Assembly (NCBI RefSeq): GCF_041435215.1
Contig: NZ_CP108394.1
Location: 8,246,001 to 8,310,000 of the forward strand
DNA length: 64,000 nucleotides
DNA from: Streptomyces sp. NBC_01314
GTDB lineage: Bacteria; Actinomycetota; Actinomycetes; Streptomycetales; Streptomycetaceae
Direction: 5' to 3'
Part shown: one piece after another, positions 25,825 to 35,567 of the stretch
Layout of the letters: each line of letters starts with the position of its first letter
How positions within the stretch are numbered: position 1 is the stretch's first letter
Made by a program: the position numbers and the translations under genes
The notes under the pieces: generated by a model
Seen by the model: only the letters and a program-made list of their open reading frames with translations
Told to the model about the DNA's origin: nothing
Databases searched by the model: none

Positions 25825-27009
25825 CTACGGCAGCGCCAGCATCCGCTCCAGCGCCAGCTTCGCGAACGTCTCCGTCTCCTTGTCGACCTCGATGCGGTTG
25901 ACGAGGGTGCCCTCGGCGAGGGACTCCAGGGTCCAGACGAGGTGGGGAAGGTCGATGCGGTTCATGGTGGAGCAGAAGCAGACCGCGCGGTCGAGGAAGA
26001 CGATCTCCTTGCCTTCGGGCGCGAAACGGTTCGCCAGCCGCCGGACGAGGTTCAGCTCGGTGCCGATGGCCCACTTGGAACCGGCCGGAGCGGCCTCCAG
26101 CGCCTTGATGATGTACTCGGTCGACCCGACGTAGTCCGCCGCCGCCACGACCTCGTGCTTGCACTCGGGGTGGACGAGGACGTTCACGCCCGGAATGCGC
26201 TCCCGTACGTCGTTCACGGACTGCAGGCTGAAGCGGCCGTGCACCGAGCAGTGCCCCCGCCACAGGATCATCTTCGCGGCCCGCAGCTGCTCGACCGTGA
26301 GCCCGCCGTTCGGCTTGTGCGGGTTGTAGAGGACACAGTCGTCGAGCGACATCCCCATGTCCCGCACCGCGGTGTTGCGCCCCAGGTGCTGGTCCGGCAG
26401 GAACAGGACCTTCTCGCCCTGCTCGAAGGCCCAGTCCAGGGCCCGTTTCGCGTTCGACGAGGTGCAGATCGTGCCGCCGTGCTTGCCGGTGAAGGCCTTG
26501 ATGTCGGCGGAGGAGTTCATGTACGAGACGGGCACGACCTGCTCGGCTATGCCCGCCTCGGTCAGCACGTCCCAGCACTCGGCGACCTGCTCGGCGGTGG
26601 CCATGTCGGCCATGGAGCACCCTGCGGCCAGGTCCGGCAGGACGACCTTCTGGTCGTCGCCGGTGAGGATGTCCGCCGACTCGGCCATGAAGTGCACACC
26701 GCAGAACACGATGTACTCGGCCTCGGGCCGCGCCGCCGCGTCCCGGGCCAGCTTGAAGGAGTCGCCCGTGACGTCCGCGAACTGGATGACCTCGTCGCGC
26801 TGGTAGTGGTGGCCCAGCACGAAGACCTTGTCCCCGAGCTTCTCCTTGGCCGCGCGGGCGCGCTCCACAAGGTCGGGGTCGGACGGGGAGGGAAGGTCAC
26901 CCGGACACTCGACACCCCGCTCGCTCCTCGGGTCGGCCTCGCGGCCGAGCAGCAGCAGGGCGAGGGGCGTCGGCTGTACGTCGAGCTCCTGGGTCTGGGC
27001 GGTGGTCAC
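25825..27009 (-). CDS. nadA: Quinolinate synthase A
   Basis: 394 aa. A 4Fe-4S enzyme condensing iminoaspartate with dihydroxyacetone phosphate to quinolinate for NAD synthesis. Three cluster cysteines are visible in EYIVFCGVHFMAES (C103), VHPECKHE and DRAVCFCSTMN. Other family marks are VLGHHYQRDEVI, PDLAAGCSMADMA and LPDQHLGRNTA. GTG 27009 gives the form I know from other streptomycetes; GTG 27018, three codons upstream, is equally well placed for the AAAGGG site. No nadB or nadC follows here. It lies close to erpA, an Fe-S carrier that could help load its cluster. Confidence 0.95.
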   Translation of the reverse strand: MTTAQTQELDVQPTPLALLLLGREADPRSERGVECPGDLPSPSDPDLVERARAAKEKLGDKVFVLGHHYQRDEVIQFADVTGDSFKLARDAAARPEAEYIVFCGVHFMAESADILTGDDQKVVLPDLAAGCSMADMATAEQVAECWDVLTEAGIAEQVVPVSYMNSSADIKAFTGKHGGTICTSSNAKRALDWAFEQGEKVLFLPDQHLGRNTAVRDMGMSLDDCVLYNPHKPNGGLTVEQLRAAKMILWRGHCSVHGRFSLQSVNDVRERIPGVNVLVHPECKHEVVAAADYVGSTEYIIKALEAAPAGSKWAIGTELNLVRRLANRFAPEGKEIVFLDRAVCFCSTMNRIDLPHLVWTLESLAEGTLVNRIEVDKETETFAKLALERMLALP

Positions 27010-27358
27010 GGCACGCACCCTTTCTGTTCTGCGGCTCGCCGCCCGGGTGAGGGTCGGCGGGACATCCGGGCTATCCTTTTCGTCGAATTGACGCTATCTA
27101 TCATAACCGCTTCACGTCACTTTGACGATGCCCATATTGTCGATGTGACATGAATCCCGGCGGACGCACCGGACCGCTGGGACCGCCTACGTCGCGTGGG
27201 GTTGTCCACAGCCCCGGGCGACCCGGTGCCGGTGTCGCGGACCATGTGCGAGCATGAAGAGAGACGCGAGGGAAACTCGCGCGGCCCGGAATGAATCCGG
27301 GGCTCCGGCGGTTGCACCCGTCGGCAAGCAGTCTCCGTACAACCCGGGAGAGATGTAG
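27010..27358. other. Divergent nadA-erpA intergenic region
   Basis: 349 bp without a gene. The part next to nadA (about 27070-27150) is markedly AT-richer than the surroundings and carries a minus-strand -10-like TATGAT at 27100-27105, with no convincing -35. It is the likely nadA promoter zone. I see no riboswitch. Confidence 0.35.
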
Positions 27359-27715
27359 ATGTCCGTATCGGACGAGACCGGCACCGTCACCGACGGCATC
27401 ATCGTGACCGACGCCGCCGCGGCCAAGGTCAGGGCCCTGCTCGACCAGGAAGGCCGTGACGATCTGGCGCTGCGCGTCGCCGTTCAGCCCGGCGGCTGCT
27501 CCGGCCTGCGTTACCAGCTCTTCTTCGACGAGCGCTCGCTCGACGGCGACGTCCTGAAGGACTTCGACGGCGTGAAGGTCATCACCGACCGCATGAGCGC
27601 CCCGTACCTGGGCGGCGCCACGATCGACTTCGTCGACACCATCGAGAAGCAGGGCTTCACCATCGACAACCCGAACGCGACGGGCTCCTGCGCCTGCGGC
27701 GACTCCTTCAGCTGA
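27359..27715 (+). CDS. erpA: Iron-sulfur cluster insertion protein (HesB/IscA/ErpA family)
   Basis: 118-aa A-type Fe-S carrier. The three conserved cysteines are Cys47 in PGGCSGLRYQL and Cys111/Cys113 in the C-terminal GSCACGDSFS. It would hand clusters to apoproteins such as the adjacent NadA or the respiratory Fe-S proteins. ATG 27359 follows GGGAGAG. It stands alone in its transcript and ends in a very strong terminator. The mycobacterial counterpart Rv2204c lies in the same chromosomal block. Confidence 0.93.
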   Translation: MSVSDETGTVTDGIIVTDAAAAKVRALLDQEGRDDLALRVAVQPGGCSGLRYQLFFDERSLDGDVLKDFDGVKVITDRMSAPYLGGATIDFVDTIEKQGFTIDNPNATGSCACGDSFS

Positions 27716-27761
27716 GCTCCCGCCCGCGACAGCGGTACGCGTACGGCGACGATCAGGTATG

Positions 27762-27800
27762 ACGAAGGCGGCGTCCCCTCCGAGGGGACGCCGCCTTCGT
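27762..27800 (+). terminator. Strong terminator hairpin after erpA
   Basis: A perfect 18-bp stem (ACGAAGGCGGCGTCCCCT at 27762-27779 pairing with 27783-27800) with a CCG loop. There is no U-run. Confidence 0.88.
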
Positions 27801-27887
27801 ATGCCCGCTCGCCTACGGCTCGTATGCCCGCTCAGCCGAGGCCGCGCATCCCTCCGCCCGCCCGGCCGCCGCCCGCCGCGGCGGCGG

Positions 27888-29642
27888 TTACCGCGGCTCC
27901 AGTTCCGCGATCCCGCCCTCCGGGATCGCCCTGCCGTCCGACCCGACCACCTTCCGGTCGCCGAGCGGCTCGTCCAGCCGCACCGTCCGCTCCACCGCCT
28001 TGGCGATCATGATGCAGACCTTGCCCTCCCACGGGGTGTCGGTCACGGTGACCGTCACCTCGCCCGACTCCTCGCCCGCCGAGGCCGAGTAGTCGCTGCA
28101 CACCCCGCCCCAGAAGGCCACGGTCAGCTCGTCGCCGTCGACCTTGTAGCCCTGGATCCGCACATCACGCGAGGACGGACCGGTGGATGGCGTGTCACCC
28201 GGCTCGCCGGGCTTCTCGGTCGGCTCCGAGCGGGGCTCGGGGGCGGCCAGATACTTCGGGTCGATCGCCGGATGCGTCACCGTGTAGGAGTCCTCGGCCC
28301 CCGTCGGCCGCACCTCGAACATCCAGGACGGCACCAGGGCCGGGAGGCCGTCCACATGGTGAGAGGCGAGCCCGAACACCGCCTTCTCGACGGCGACCGT
28401 CTCCGGCTTCGGCAGCCTGGTCACCGCCTCGCACGGCGTTTCGTCCGCCACGACCGTCCCGCTCTCGGCGACCGCCCCGTTCTCGCCCTCCAGCGGTACG
28501 GGACCGGTGCAGCCGCCGATGCCGCCGCGCCCGGTGTCGACGCCCTGCCCGGAGCCGTTCATCAGCTCCAGCGCCCGTTCCGCGTCCACGACGGGATACG
28601 TGTCGCTCTTCACCGGCGACTTCAGGTTGCCGCTGCCGCCGACCACGTGGCCGTCGGCGCCGATCTGTACGCCGGTCGACCAGCCGTAAGTGGGCAGCCC
28701 GCCGACCTCGGGGTCGGCGTTCACCACTCGTACGGCGCCCATCAGTTGGGTGGCGTCGAGCTTGGCGTCGTCCTGGCCGACGGCCTTGAGGACGGGTGCC
28801 GCCGCCTTCCTGGCCACCGCCTCGCTCACCGGGTCGCCGCCCTCGGCCGAACCGCCGGACGCGCAGACGTCGACCTTCTGGCAGTTGTCGGTGCCCGGCG
28901 TGTACCGGTTGAACGTCCACGTCCCCGGCGCCTGCCTGTTCACGTGGAGCACCGGTCCCGAACCGTCCCCGGCCACCCCCACCTGCCAGGCCTCGCCCTC
29001 GGGCGTCGGCTTGCCCTCCACCCCGAGCGCCTTCGCGAGCCGCGCCACCTCGGCGGCCGTCACCTCGCCCTTGACCGAGTACACCGGAGCCGAGCCGGGT
29101 CCCTCGGGCAGGTCGTCGCCCGCGCGATAGGTCACCCCGTTGGGGTTGGGCTCACCGGGCGCGATGCCGTTCGAACCGCCGTCGGTGTATCCGTCGAGCG
29201 CGAGCGGCGGGGGAGTGCCGTCACCGCCGGGTGAGCCGGAGCCCTTGTCGTCGCCCCCGGACCCGCCGGACGCGGTGGTGGCGAGGAACGCCCCACCACC
29301 CCCGACCAGCAGCACCGCGGCGGCCACGGACGCTACGGCCACCCGGGATCGCCGCCCACGCGGCCGCTCGGCACCGCCGACGTCCACGACGTGACCGCCG
29401 TCGCCGTCGCTGCCGTCGTCGTCACCGGGGCCGTCGTCACCGTCAACGGCCACACCCTGGCCATCCACGTCACTCTCCGCAGCCGCAGCCGCAGCCGCAG
29501 CCGCAGCCTCATCGGCCCGGTCGGCCGTATCGGCCACGTCGGCCTCGGTGACGTCAGCCCCGGCAGCCCTGATCTCCTCGGCGGCGTCGGGCTCGGGGCC
29601 CTCGTCCGGGTTCTCGGGGTTGTCGGGTCGCTCGGGGTTCAC
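27888..29642 (-). CDS. Membrane-anchored protein of unknown function with large extracytoplasmic domain
   Basis: 584 aa. Residues 1-98 are an acidic, Ala-rich disordered cytosolic part with a run of ten Ala. One TM (about 100-122, VAVASVAAAVLLVGGGGAFLA) follows, then a Gly/Ser linker and about 440 extracytoplasmic residues. That part has paired Cys (NCQKVDVC, GGCTG...TPCEAV, GGVCSD...KVCIM) that could form disulfides. I recognise no domain. The layout (cytosolic tail, single TM, external sensor-like part) resembles anti-sigma-like or secreted-domain proteins, but no anti-sigma motif is present. GTG 29642 has GGAG about 8 nt upstream. Confidence 0.78.
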   Translation of the reverse strand: MNPERPDNPENPDEGPEPDAAEEIRAAGADVTEADVADTADRADEAAAAAAAAAAESDVDGQGVAVDGDDGPGDDDGSDGDGGHVVDVGGAERPRGRRSRVAVASVAAAVLLVGGGGAFLATTASGGSGGDDKGSGSPGGDGTPPPLALDGYTDGGSNGIAPGEPNPNGVTYRAGDDLPEGPGSAPVYSVKGEVTAAEVARLAKALGVEGKPTPEGEAWQVGVAGDGSGPVLHVNRQAPGTWTFNRYTPGTDNCQKVDVCASGGSAEGGDPVSEAVARKAAAPVLKAVGQDDAKLDATQLMGAVRVVNADPEVGGLPTYGWSTGVQIGADGHVVGGSGNLKSPVKSDTYPVVDAERALELMNGSGQGVDTGRGGIGGCTGPVPLEGENGAVAESGTVVADETPCEAVTRLPKPETVAVEKAVFGLASHHVDGLPALVPSWMFEVRPTGAEDSYTVTHPAIDPKYLAAPEPRSEPTEKPGEPGDTPSTGPSSRDVRIQGYKVDGDELTVAFWGGVCSDYSASAGEESGEVTVTVTDTPWEGKVCIMIAKAVERTVRLDEPLGDRKVVGSDGRAIPEGGIAELEPR

Positions 29643-29727
29643 CGCATCGCTCCTTCGGCAAGGTCGTACACCGCATCCCCTATACGAGGGACAGCGATGG
29701 GACGCGGCGGAGGAGCCGACGGTTCCC

Positions 29728-29937
29728 TCAGTCGCCGTACTCCCGCATCGCGTCCACCAGTCGCGCGGACGTCGCCGGCACCGTCACCCCGTGAATGAGC
29801 GAAGGGGACACCGGAGCCGTAATGACCTTCGTGGGGGCCGCCCAGTGCGGAGCCATCCGGGCGCAGTCACCGCGCAGCGCCGCGAGGCCGCCGTCCAGGT
29901 CGAACGGAACGGTGCCGTGGATCTTGGGGTTCGTCAT
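29728..29937 (-). CDS. Small conserved protein of unknown function (69 aa)
   Basis: A 69-codon frame with strong G/C third-position bias, beginning MTNPKIHGTVPFDLDGGLAALRG and ending SARLVDAMREYGD. It has no TM, one Cys and no recognised domain. The ribosome site is weak. It lies between the membrane-anchored protein and the divergent adoK, and may be cotranscribed with the former (85 bp apart). Confidence 0.6.
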   Translation of the reverse strand: MTNPKIHGTVPFDLDGGLAALRGDCARMAPHWAAPTKVITAPVSPSLIHGVTVPATSARLVDAMREYGD

Positions 29938-30072
29938 AACCGCACCGTACGCACCACGAACCTCGCGAAGAAAGACCTACTATCGGGTAGTTTTGCCTGC
30001 TTCAGAGCGGGCGAGCAACCCGGTAGCGTGAACTGTCAATCCCCTCTTCCTTCGCAGGAGCGTGTCCTCGCC

Positions 30073-31047
30073 GTGCGTATCGCAGTCTCCGGCTCCATCG
30101 CCACCGATCATCTGATGACCTTCCCGGGCCGCTTCGCCGACCAACTCGTCGCGGACCAGCTGCACACGGTCTCCCTGTCCTTCCTCGTCGACCAGCTCGA
30201 CGTACGCCGGGGCGGTGTCGGCGCGAACGTCGCGTTCGGCATGGGACAGCTCGGTACGCGCCCGATCCTGGTCGGTGCGGCGGGCTCCGACTTCGACGAG
30301 TACCGCGCGTGGCTCGACCGGCACGGTGTGGACACCGCCTCCGTGCGCATCTCCGAGACGCTGCACACGGCCCGGTTCGTGTGCACCACGGACGCCGACC
30401 ACAACCAGATCGGCTCCTTCTACACCGGCGCGATGAGCGAGGCCCGCCTCATCGAGCTGAAGACCGTCGCCGACCGCGTCGACGGCCTCGACCTCGTCCT
30501 CATCGGCGCGGACGACCCGGAGGCGATGCTCCGCCACACGGAGGAGTGCCGCTCCCGGAACATCCCGTTCGCCGCGGACTTCTCCCAGCAGATCGCCCGG
30601 ATGAACGGTGACGAGATCCGGATACTGCTGGACGGCGCCACCTACCTCTTCTCCAACGAGTACGAGAAGGGCCTCATCGAGTCCAAGACCGGCTGGTCGG
30701 ACGCGGAGATCCTCGCGAAGGTCGGCCACCGGGTGACCACGCTCGGCGCGCAGGGCGTACGCGTCGAGCGGGCCGGTCACGACCCGATCGAGGTCGGCTG
30801 CCCGGAGGAGGAGCGCAAGGCCGAGCCCACGGGTGTCGGCGACGCGTTCCGCGCGGGGTTCCTCTCGGGGCTGGTCTGGGGCGTCTCGCTGGAGCGGGCC
30901 GCCCAGGTCGGCTGCATGCTCGCCACGCTCGTGATCGAGACCGTGGGTACGCAGGAGTACCAGCTGCGGCGGGCGAACTTCATGGACCGGTTCACGAAGG
31001 CGTACGGGGACGAGGCGGCGGAAGAGGTCCGTACGCACCTCGGCTGA
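30073..31047 (+). CDS. adoK: Adenosine kinase, PfkB family (AdoK/CbhK type)
   Basis: 324-aa ribokinase-fold sugar/nucleoside kinase. The N-terminal stretch IAVSGSIATDHLMTFPGRFADQL and LSFLVDQLDVRRGGVGANVAFG, then HTARFVCTTDADHNQIGSFYTGAMSEA, closely resemble Mycobacterium tuberculosis adenosine kinase Rv2202c as I remember it. The PfkB signature EPTGVGDAFRAGFL carries catalytic Asp257. It would phosphorylate adenosine to AMP in purine salvage. Older annotations say only carbohydrate kinase. GTG 30073 is the start; GCAGGAG lies 13 nt upstream. It sits alone between divergent and convergent neighbours. Confidence 0.85.
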   Translation: MRIAVSGSIATDHLMTFPGRFADQLVADQLHTVSLSFLVDQLDVRRGGVGANVAFGMGQLGTRPILVGAAGSDFDEYRAWLDRHGVDTASVRISETLHTARFVCTTDADHNQIGSFYTGAMSEARLIELKTVADRVDGLDLVLIGADDPEAMLRHTEECRSRNIPFAADFSQQIARMNGDEIRILLDGATYLFSNEYEKGLIESKTGWSDAEILAKVGHRVTTLGAQGVRVERAGHDPIEVGCPEEERKAEPTGVGDAFRAGFLSGLVWGVSLERAAQVGCMLATLVIETVGTQEYQLRRANFMDRFTKAYGDEAAEEVRTHLG

Positions 31048-31116
31048 GGCGGGACTCGGCGACCCTCGGGTCGCCGGCGGCGGTGCGTCGTCGGCCGAGG
31101 GTCCGTCGTGGCCGGC

Positions 31117-31182
31117 CGCGCCCACGCGGCGGAGCCGCATTTCGACACAGCCCCGCGCCCCTGAAAACAATGGGGGCGCGGG
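31117..31182. repeat. Two dispersed repeat elements after adoK
   Basis: An inverted copy of a second repeat family (CGCGCCCACGCGGCGGAGCC then GCAT, 31117-31140) is followed by a degenerate copy of the main GC-rich element forming a 10-bp hairpin CCCGCGCCCC/GGGGCGCGGG (31152-31161 and 31173-31182). They fill the convergent gap between adoK and the cysteine desulfurase gene and could terminate both. Confidence 0.7.
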
Positions 31183-31189
31183 CAACCCG

Positions 31190-32566
31190 TCAAGTCAGCC
31201 TTCGCACCACGTACGCCGCACCCCGCTCCGACGGCTCCTCTCCCACGTACTCCTGCTCCCGCATCTCGCACCACGCCGGGATGTCCAGACGGGCCGCCTC
31301 GTCGTCGGAGAGGACGCGGACCGTGCCGCCGACCGGGACGTCGCCGATCACCTTCGCCAGCTCGATGACGGGGATCGGGCAGCGCTTGCCGAGCGCGTCC
31401 ACGACGAGGACGTCCTCACGCAGGACGGTCGCGGGGGCCGCGGGCCCCACCTTCTCCCGGACCGCCGCGACCGCACCGGGCAGCACCGACAGGAACCGCT
31501 CGACGTCCTCCTCCGCCGCGCCCGGAGGCAGCGACACCCGTACGTTGCCCTCGCTCAGGACCCCCATGGCCCGCAGTACATGGCTGGGCGTCAGCGTGCT
31601 GCTCGTGCAGGAGGAGCCGGAGGAGACGGAGAAGCCCTCGCGGTCCAGCTCGTGGAGCAACGTCTCCCCGTCGACATAGAGACAGGAGAAGGTGACCACC
31701 CCGGGCAGCCGGCGCTCCGGGTCGCCCACCACCTCCACATCGGGCACCAGCGACGGCACCCGCGCCCGGATACGCTCCGTCAACTCCCGCAGCCGCACGG
31801 CCTCCGCGTCCGCCTCCGCCCGTACGGCCCGCAGCGAGGCGGCGGCCGCCACGATCGCCGGGATGTTCTCGAACCCGGCGGCCCGCCCCGACTCCCGCTC
31901 GTCGGCGGGCCCTCGCACCGCGAACCGCACACCCTTCCGTACGGCGAGGAGCCCGACCCCGGACGGGCCGCCCCATTTATGGGCACTGGCGGTCAGCACC
32001 GACCAGTCCCCGCTCACCCGCCCCCACCCGAGCGACTGCGCCGCGTCCACCAGCAACGGCACCCCGGCCGCCCGGCACGCCGCCGCCACCTCGGCCACCG
32101 GCTGCTCCGTCCCCACCTCGTGGTTGGCCGACTGCAGACAGGCGAGCGCGGTGTCCTCCCGCAGGGCCTCGACGTACGAGGACGCGGCCACCGACCCGGT
32201 GCGCTCCACCGCCACCCGGGTGACCGTCCCGCCGTCGGCCTCGTGCACCTCCGCGGCGTGGAGTACCGAAGAGTGTTCGACCGACGACACGATCAGGTGA
32301 CGTCCCACCCGCCGCCGTCCGGCCAACACGCCTGCGATCCCGGCATGTACGGCCCGGGTCCCGGACGAGGTGAAGACCAGTTCGTCCGCCCGGCACCCCA
32401 CGGCCTCCGCGGCGGCCTCCCGAGCCGCGTCCAGCAGCAACCGCGCCCGCCGCCCCTCTCGGTACAACCGCGCCGGATCGGCCCACCCCTCGTCCAGCGA
32501 AGCCACCAGCGCCTGCCGGGCGACGGGATGAAGGGGAACGGAAGAAGCGGAGTCGAAGTAGGCCAC
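31190..32566 (-). CDS. Cysteine desulfurase fused to a TusA-like sulfur carrier domain
   Basis: 458 aa. Residues 1-375 are a class V PLP enzyme of the NifS/IscS type: FTSSGTRAVHAGI, His98, QSANHEVGTEQP, DAAQSLGW, the PLP lysine Lys197 in SAHKWGGPSG and the persulfide Cys320 in SSGSSCTSST. Residues 385-458 form a TusA domain with CPIPV (Cys396) and VRVLSDDEAARLDIPAWCE. One polypeptide therefore releases sulfur from cysteine and can pass it to its own carrier cysteine, as in tRNA thiolation or cofactor sulfur relay. The layout occurs in other streptomycetes. It is divergent from ctaC across 305 bp. ATG 32566. Confidence 0.92.
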   Translation of the reverse strand: MAYFDSASSVPLHPVARQALVASLDEGWADPARLYREGRRARLLLDAAREAAAEAVGCRADELVFTSSGTRAVHAGIAGVLAGRRRVGRHLIVSSVEHSSVLHAAEVHEADGGTVTRVAVERTGSVAASSYVEALREDTALACLQSANHEVGTEQPVAEVAAACRAAGVPLLVDAAQSLGWGRVSGDWSVLTASAHKWGGPSGVGLLAVRKGVRFAVRGPADERESGRAAGFENIPAIVAAAASLRAVRAEADAEAVRLRELTERIRARVPSLVPDVEVVGDPERRLPGVVTFSCLYVDGETLLHELDREGFSVSSGSSCTSSTLTPSHVLRAMGVLSEGNVRVSLPPGAAEEDVERFLSVLPGAVAAVREKVGPAAPATVLREDVLVVDALGKRCPIPVIELAKVIGDVPVGGTVRVLSDDEAARLDIPAWCEMREQEYVGEEPSERGAAYVVRRLT

Positions 32567-32617
32567 GGGGCAACGCTAAAGCCTGGGCTCGGCGGAAACG
32601 GTGCGCGGGGCTGCCAC

Positions 32618-32650
32618 ATGCGCGGCTCCGCCGCGTGGGTGCGAACAACC
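32618..32650 (+). repeat. Second-family dispersed repeat in the region upstream of ctaC
   Basis: ATGCGCGGCTCCGCCGCGTG then GGTGCGAACAACC, matching elements at 31117-31140 (inverted) and 63400-63426. It lies in the 305-bp divergent gap before ctaC. The rest of the gap holds no gene, and I could not place the ctaC promoter with confidence. Confidence 0.6.
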
Positions 32651-32871
32651 ACAACGCGCGCGCACCCGTCAAAACACCCGAAGTCCCGAGCTATTAGGCG
32701 CCCGGCGTGACCCCCGGCGAGTTGGCACCCCCTCCCCGCGCGACCCCAAATCGCGTCCAGTAGGGTTTGGTCCGCATAAACATCCAAACCCCTGCCCGTC
32801 GCAGGGCGGCGACCGACCAGCGAGAAGGCCGCAGCCACACCGCGCGGGCGAGACTCTCGGGAAGGCGCTAC

Positions 32872-33831
32872 GTGAGTCCCAACGGCTCCGACCGCTCTCC
32901 GCGGCGCCCGATGCGGCGGAAGCTGCTGCAGGCACTGACCGCGGGCCTGGTCCTGGCGACCGCCACCGGTTGCACATACAAGGACTTTCCCCGCCTTGGT
33001 ATGCCCACCCCGACCACGGAAGAGGCTCCTCGGATCCTCTCCCTCTGGCAGGGTTCGTGGGCCGCCGCGCTCGCCACGGGCGTACTGGTCTGGGGCCTGA
33101 TCCTGTGGAGTGCTTTCTTCCACCGGCGCAGCCGCACCAAGGTCGAAGTTCCCCCACAGACCCGGTACAACATGCCCATCGAGGCGCTGTACACGGTCGT
33201 CCCGCTGATCATCGTCTCGGTGCTCTTCTACTTCACCGCCCGCGACGAGTCGAAGCTCCTCGACACGTCGAAGAAGCCCGACCTCACGGTCAACGTGGTG
33301 GGCTTCCAGTGGAGCTGGTGCTTCAACTACATCGAGAACGTCGACGGCTCGACCGGTGACGCGAAGACCGACGAGAACCTGGACGCGATTCCGACCAAGT
33401 GGAAGAAGCAGTTCCCGGACAACGCGGGCGGCGTGTACACCTGCGGCACCCCCGGTGACAAGAACCCGCAGACCGGCAACCCCGGCCCGACCCTCTGGCT
33501 GCCGGAAGGCAAGACGGTCCGCTTCGTCCTCACCTCGCGTGACGTCATCCACTCCTTCTGGGTGGTGCCGTTCCTGATGAAGCAGGACGTCATCCCGGGC
33601 CACACCAACGTGTTCCAGGTGACGCCCAATCAGGAGGGCACCTTCCTCGGCAAGTGCGCCGAGCTGTGCGGCGTCGACCACTCCCGGATGCTCTTCAACG
33701 TGAAGGTCGTCTCCCAGGAGCGGTACGAGCAGCACCTCAAGGAGCTGGCCGAGAAGGGTCAGACGGGTTACGTCCCGGCGGGCATCGAGCAGACGCAGCA
33801 CGAGAAGGACCGGGAGGTGAACCAGCTGTGA
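32872..33831 (+). CDS. ctaC: Cytochrome c oxidase subunit II
   Basis: 319-aa CuA-bearing subunit of the aa3 oxidase. N-terminal signal with likely lipobox cysteine Cys34 (LATATGC), then two TMs ([21 protein letters not shown] and [19 protein letters not shown]). The cupredoxin domain has [17 protein letters not shown] and the CuA motif [13 protein letters not shown] loop rich in Lys, Asp and Gly (about 150-200, with an extra Cys) is an actinobacterial insertion. GTG 32872 follows GGGAAGG. The TGA overlaps the ctaD start by 4 bp, so the two are coupled. Confidence 0.96.
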   Translation: MSPNGSDRSPRRPMRRKLLQALTAGLVLATATGCTYKDFPRLGMPTPTTEEAPRILSLWQGSWAAALATGVLVWGLILWSAFFHRRSRTKVEVPPQTRYNMPIEALYTVVPLIIVSVLFYFTARDESKLLDTSKKPDLTVNVVGFQWSWCFNYIENVDGSTGDAKTDENLDAIPTKWKKQFPDNAGGVYTCGTPGDKNPQTGNPGPTLWLPEGKTVRFVLTSRDVIHSFWVVPFLMKQDVIPGHTNVFQVTPNQEGTFLGKCAELCGVDHSRMLFNVKVVSQERYEQHLKELAEKGQTGYVPAGIEQTQHEKDREVNQL

Positions 33832-35567
33832 GCATCATCAACGAACCTCAGGGTGCTGCCGCCGCCGAGGGCTCGTACGAAGACGAGCTTCCGGTACGGC
33901 GCAAGCAGCCTGGCAACGTCGTGGTGAAGTGGCTGACGACCACCGACCACAAGACGATCGGCACGCTGTACCTGGTCACGTCGTTCGCGTTCTTCTGCAT
34001 CGGTGGCGTCATGGCGCTCCTGATGCGTGCCGAGCTCGCCCGCCCGGGTACGCAGATCATGTCGAACGAGCAGTTCAACCAGGCGTTCACGATGCACGGC
34101 ACGATCATGCTGCTGATGTTCGCGACGCCGCTGTTCGCCGGATTCGCCAACTGGATCATGCCGCTGCAGATCGGCGCGCCCGATGTGGCGTTCCCGCGGC
34201 TGAACATGTTCGCGTACTGGCTGTACCTCTTCGGCTCGCTCATCGCGGTCGGTGGCTTCCTCACCCCGCAGGGCGCGGCCGACTTCGGCTGGTTCGCCTA
34301 CAGCCCGCTGTCGGACGCGGTCCGCAGCCCGGGTATCGGCGCCGACATGTGGATCATGGGTCTGGCCTTCTCCGGCTTCGGCACGATCCTCGGCTCGGTC
34401 AACTTCATCACCACGATCATCTGCATGCGCGCGCCCGGCATGACCATGTTCCGCATGCCGATCTTCGTGTGGAACGTGCTGCTGACCGGTGTCCTGGTCC
34501 TGCTCGCCTTCCCCGTCCTCGCGGCGGCGCTGCTGGCCCTGGAGGCGGACCGCAAGTTCGGTGCGCACGTCTTCGACGCGGCCAACGGCGGCGCCTTGCT
34601 CTGGCAACACCTCTTCTGGTTCTTCGGCCATCCAGAGGTGTACATCATCGCCCTGCCGTTCTTCGGCATCATCTCCGAGGTCATCCCGGTCTTCTCCCGT
34701 AAGCCGATGTTCGGTTACATGGGTCTGATCGGCGCGACCATCGCGATCGCGGGCCTCTCGGTCACGGTGTGGGCGCACCACATGTACGTCACCGGTGGCG
34801 TACTCCTACCGTTCTTCTCCTTCATGACGTTCCTCATCGCCGTACCGACCGGTGTGAAGTTCTTCAACTGGATCGGAACGATGTGGAAGGGATCGTTGTC
34901 CTTCGAGACACCGATGCTCTGGGCCACCGGCTTCCTGATCACCTTCACCTTCGGTGGTCTGACCGGTGTCATCCTGGCCTCGCCGCCGATGGACTTCCAC
35001 GTCTCGGACTCGTACTTCGTGGTGGCGCACTTCCACTACGTGGTGTTCGGCACCGTCGTGTTCGCGATGTTCTCCGGCTTCCACTTCTGGTGGCCGAAGA
35101 TGACGGGCAAGATGCTCGACGAGCGGCTCGGCAAGATGACCTTCTGGACGCTGTTCATCGGCTTCCACGGCACGTTCCTCGTCCAGCACTGGCTGGGCGC
35201 GGAGGGCATGCCGCGTCGTTACGCGGACTACCTCGCCGCCGACGGGTTCACCGCACTGAACACGATCTCCACGATCGCCTCGTTCGTACTCGGTCTGTCG
35301 ATCCTGCCGTTCCTCTACAACGTGTGGAAGACGGCCAAGTACGGCAAGAAGGTCGAGGTCGACGACCCGTGGGGCTACGGCCGTTCGCTGGAGTGGGCGA
35401 CGTCCTGCCCGCCGCCGCGGCACAACTTCCTCACCCTGCCGCGGATCCGCAGTGAATCCCCGGCGTTCGACCTGCACCACCCGGAGATCGCCGCGCTCGA
35501 GCAGCTCGCGCACGGCGGCCCGGCGGCCAACGAGCTCGCGACCAGCGGCAAGGAGGCCGGCAAGTGA
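33828..35567 (+). CDS. ctaD: Cytochrome c oxidase subunit I
   Basis: 579-aa haem-copper catalytic subunit with twelve TMs. The haem a ligand is in [11 protein letters not shown]. The CuB/cross-linked Tyr motif is [10 protein letters not shown], two further CuB histidines are in VWAHHMY, and the haem a3/a ligands are in [11 protein letters not shown] 25-residue hydrophilic N-terminus precedes the first TM. GTG 33828 overlaps the ctaC stop, and the gene's own TGA overlaps the ctaF start, so the three genes are one translationally coupled unit. Confidence 0.97.
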   Translation: MSIINEPQGAAAAEGSYEDELPVRRKQPGNVVVKWLTTTDHKTIGTLYLVTSFAFFCIGGVMALLMRAELARPGTQIMSNEQFNQAFTMHGTIMLLMFATPLFAGFANWIMPLQIGAPDVAFPRLNMFAYWLYLFGSLIAVGGFLTPQGAADFGWFAYSPLSDAVRSPGIGADMWIMGLAFSGFGTILGSVNFITTIICMRAPGMTMFRMPIFVWNVLLTGVLVLLAFPVLAAALLALEADRKFGAHVFDAANGGALLWQHLFWFFGHPEVYIIALPFFGIISEVIPVFSRKPMFGYMGLIGATIAIAGLSVTVWAHHMYVTGGVLLPFFSFMTFLIAVPTGVKFFNWIGTMWKGSLSFETPMLWATGFLITFTFGGLTGVILASPPMDFHVSDSYFVVAHFHYVVFGTVVFAMFSGFHFWWPKMTGKMLDERLGKMTFWTLFIGFHGTFLVQHWLGAEGMPRRYADYLAADGFTALNTISTIASFVLGLSILPFLYNVWKTAKYGKKVEVDDPWGYGRSLEWATSCPPPRHNFLTLPRIRSESPAFDLHHPEIAALEQLAHGGPAANELATSGKEAGK

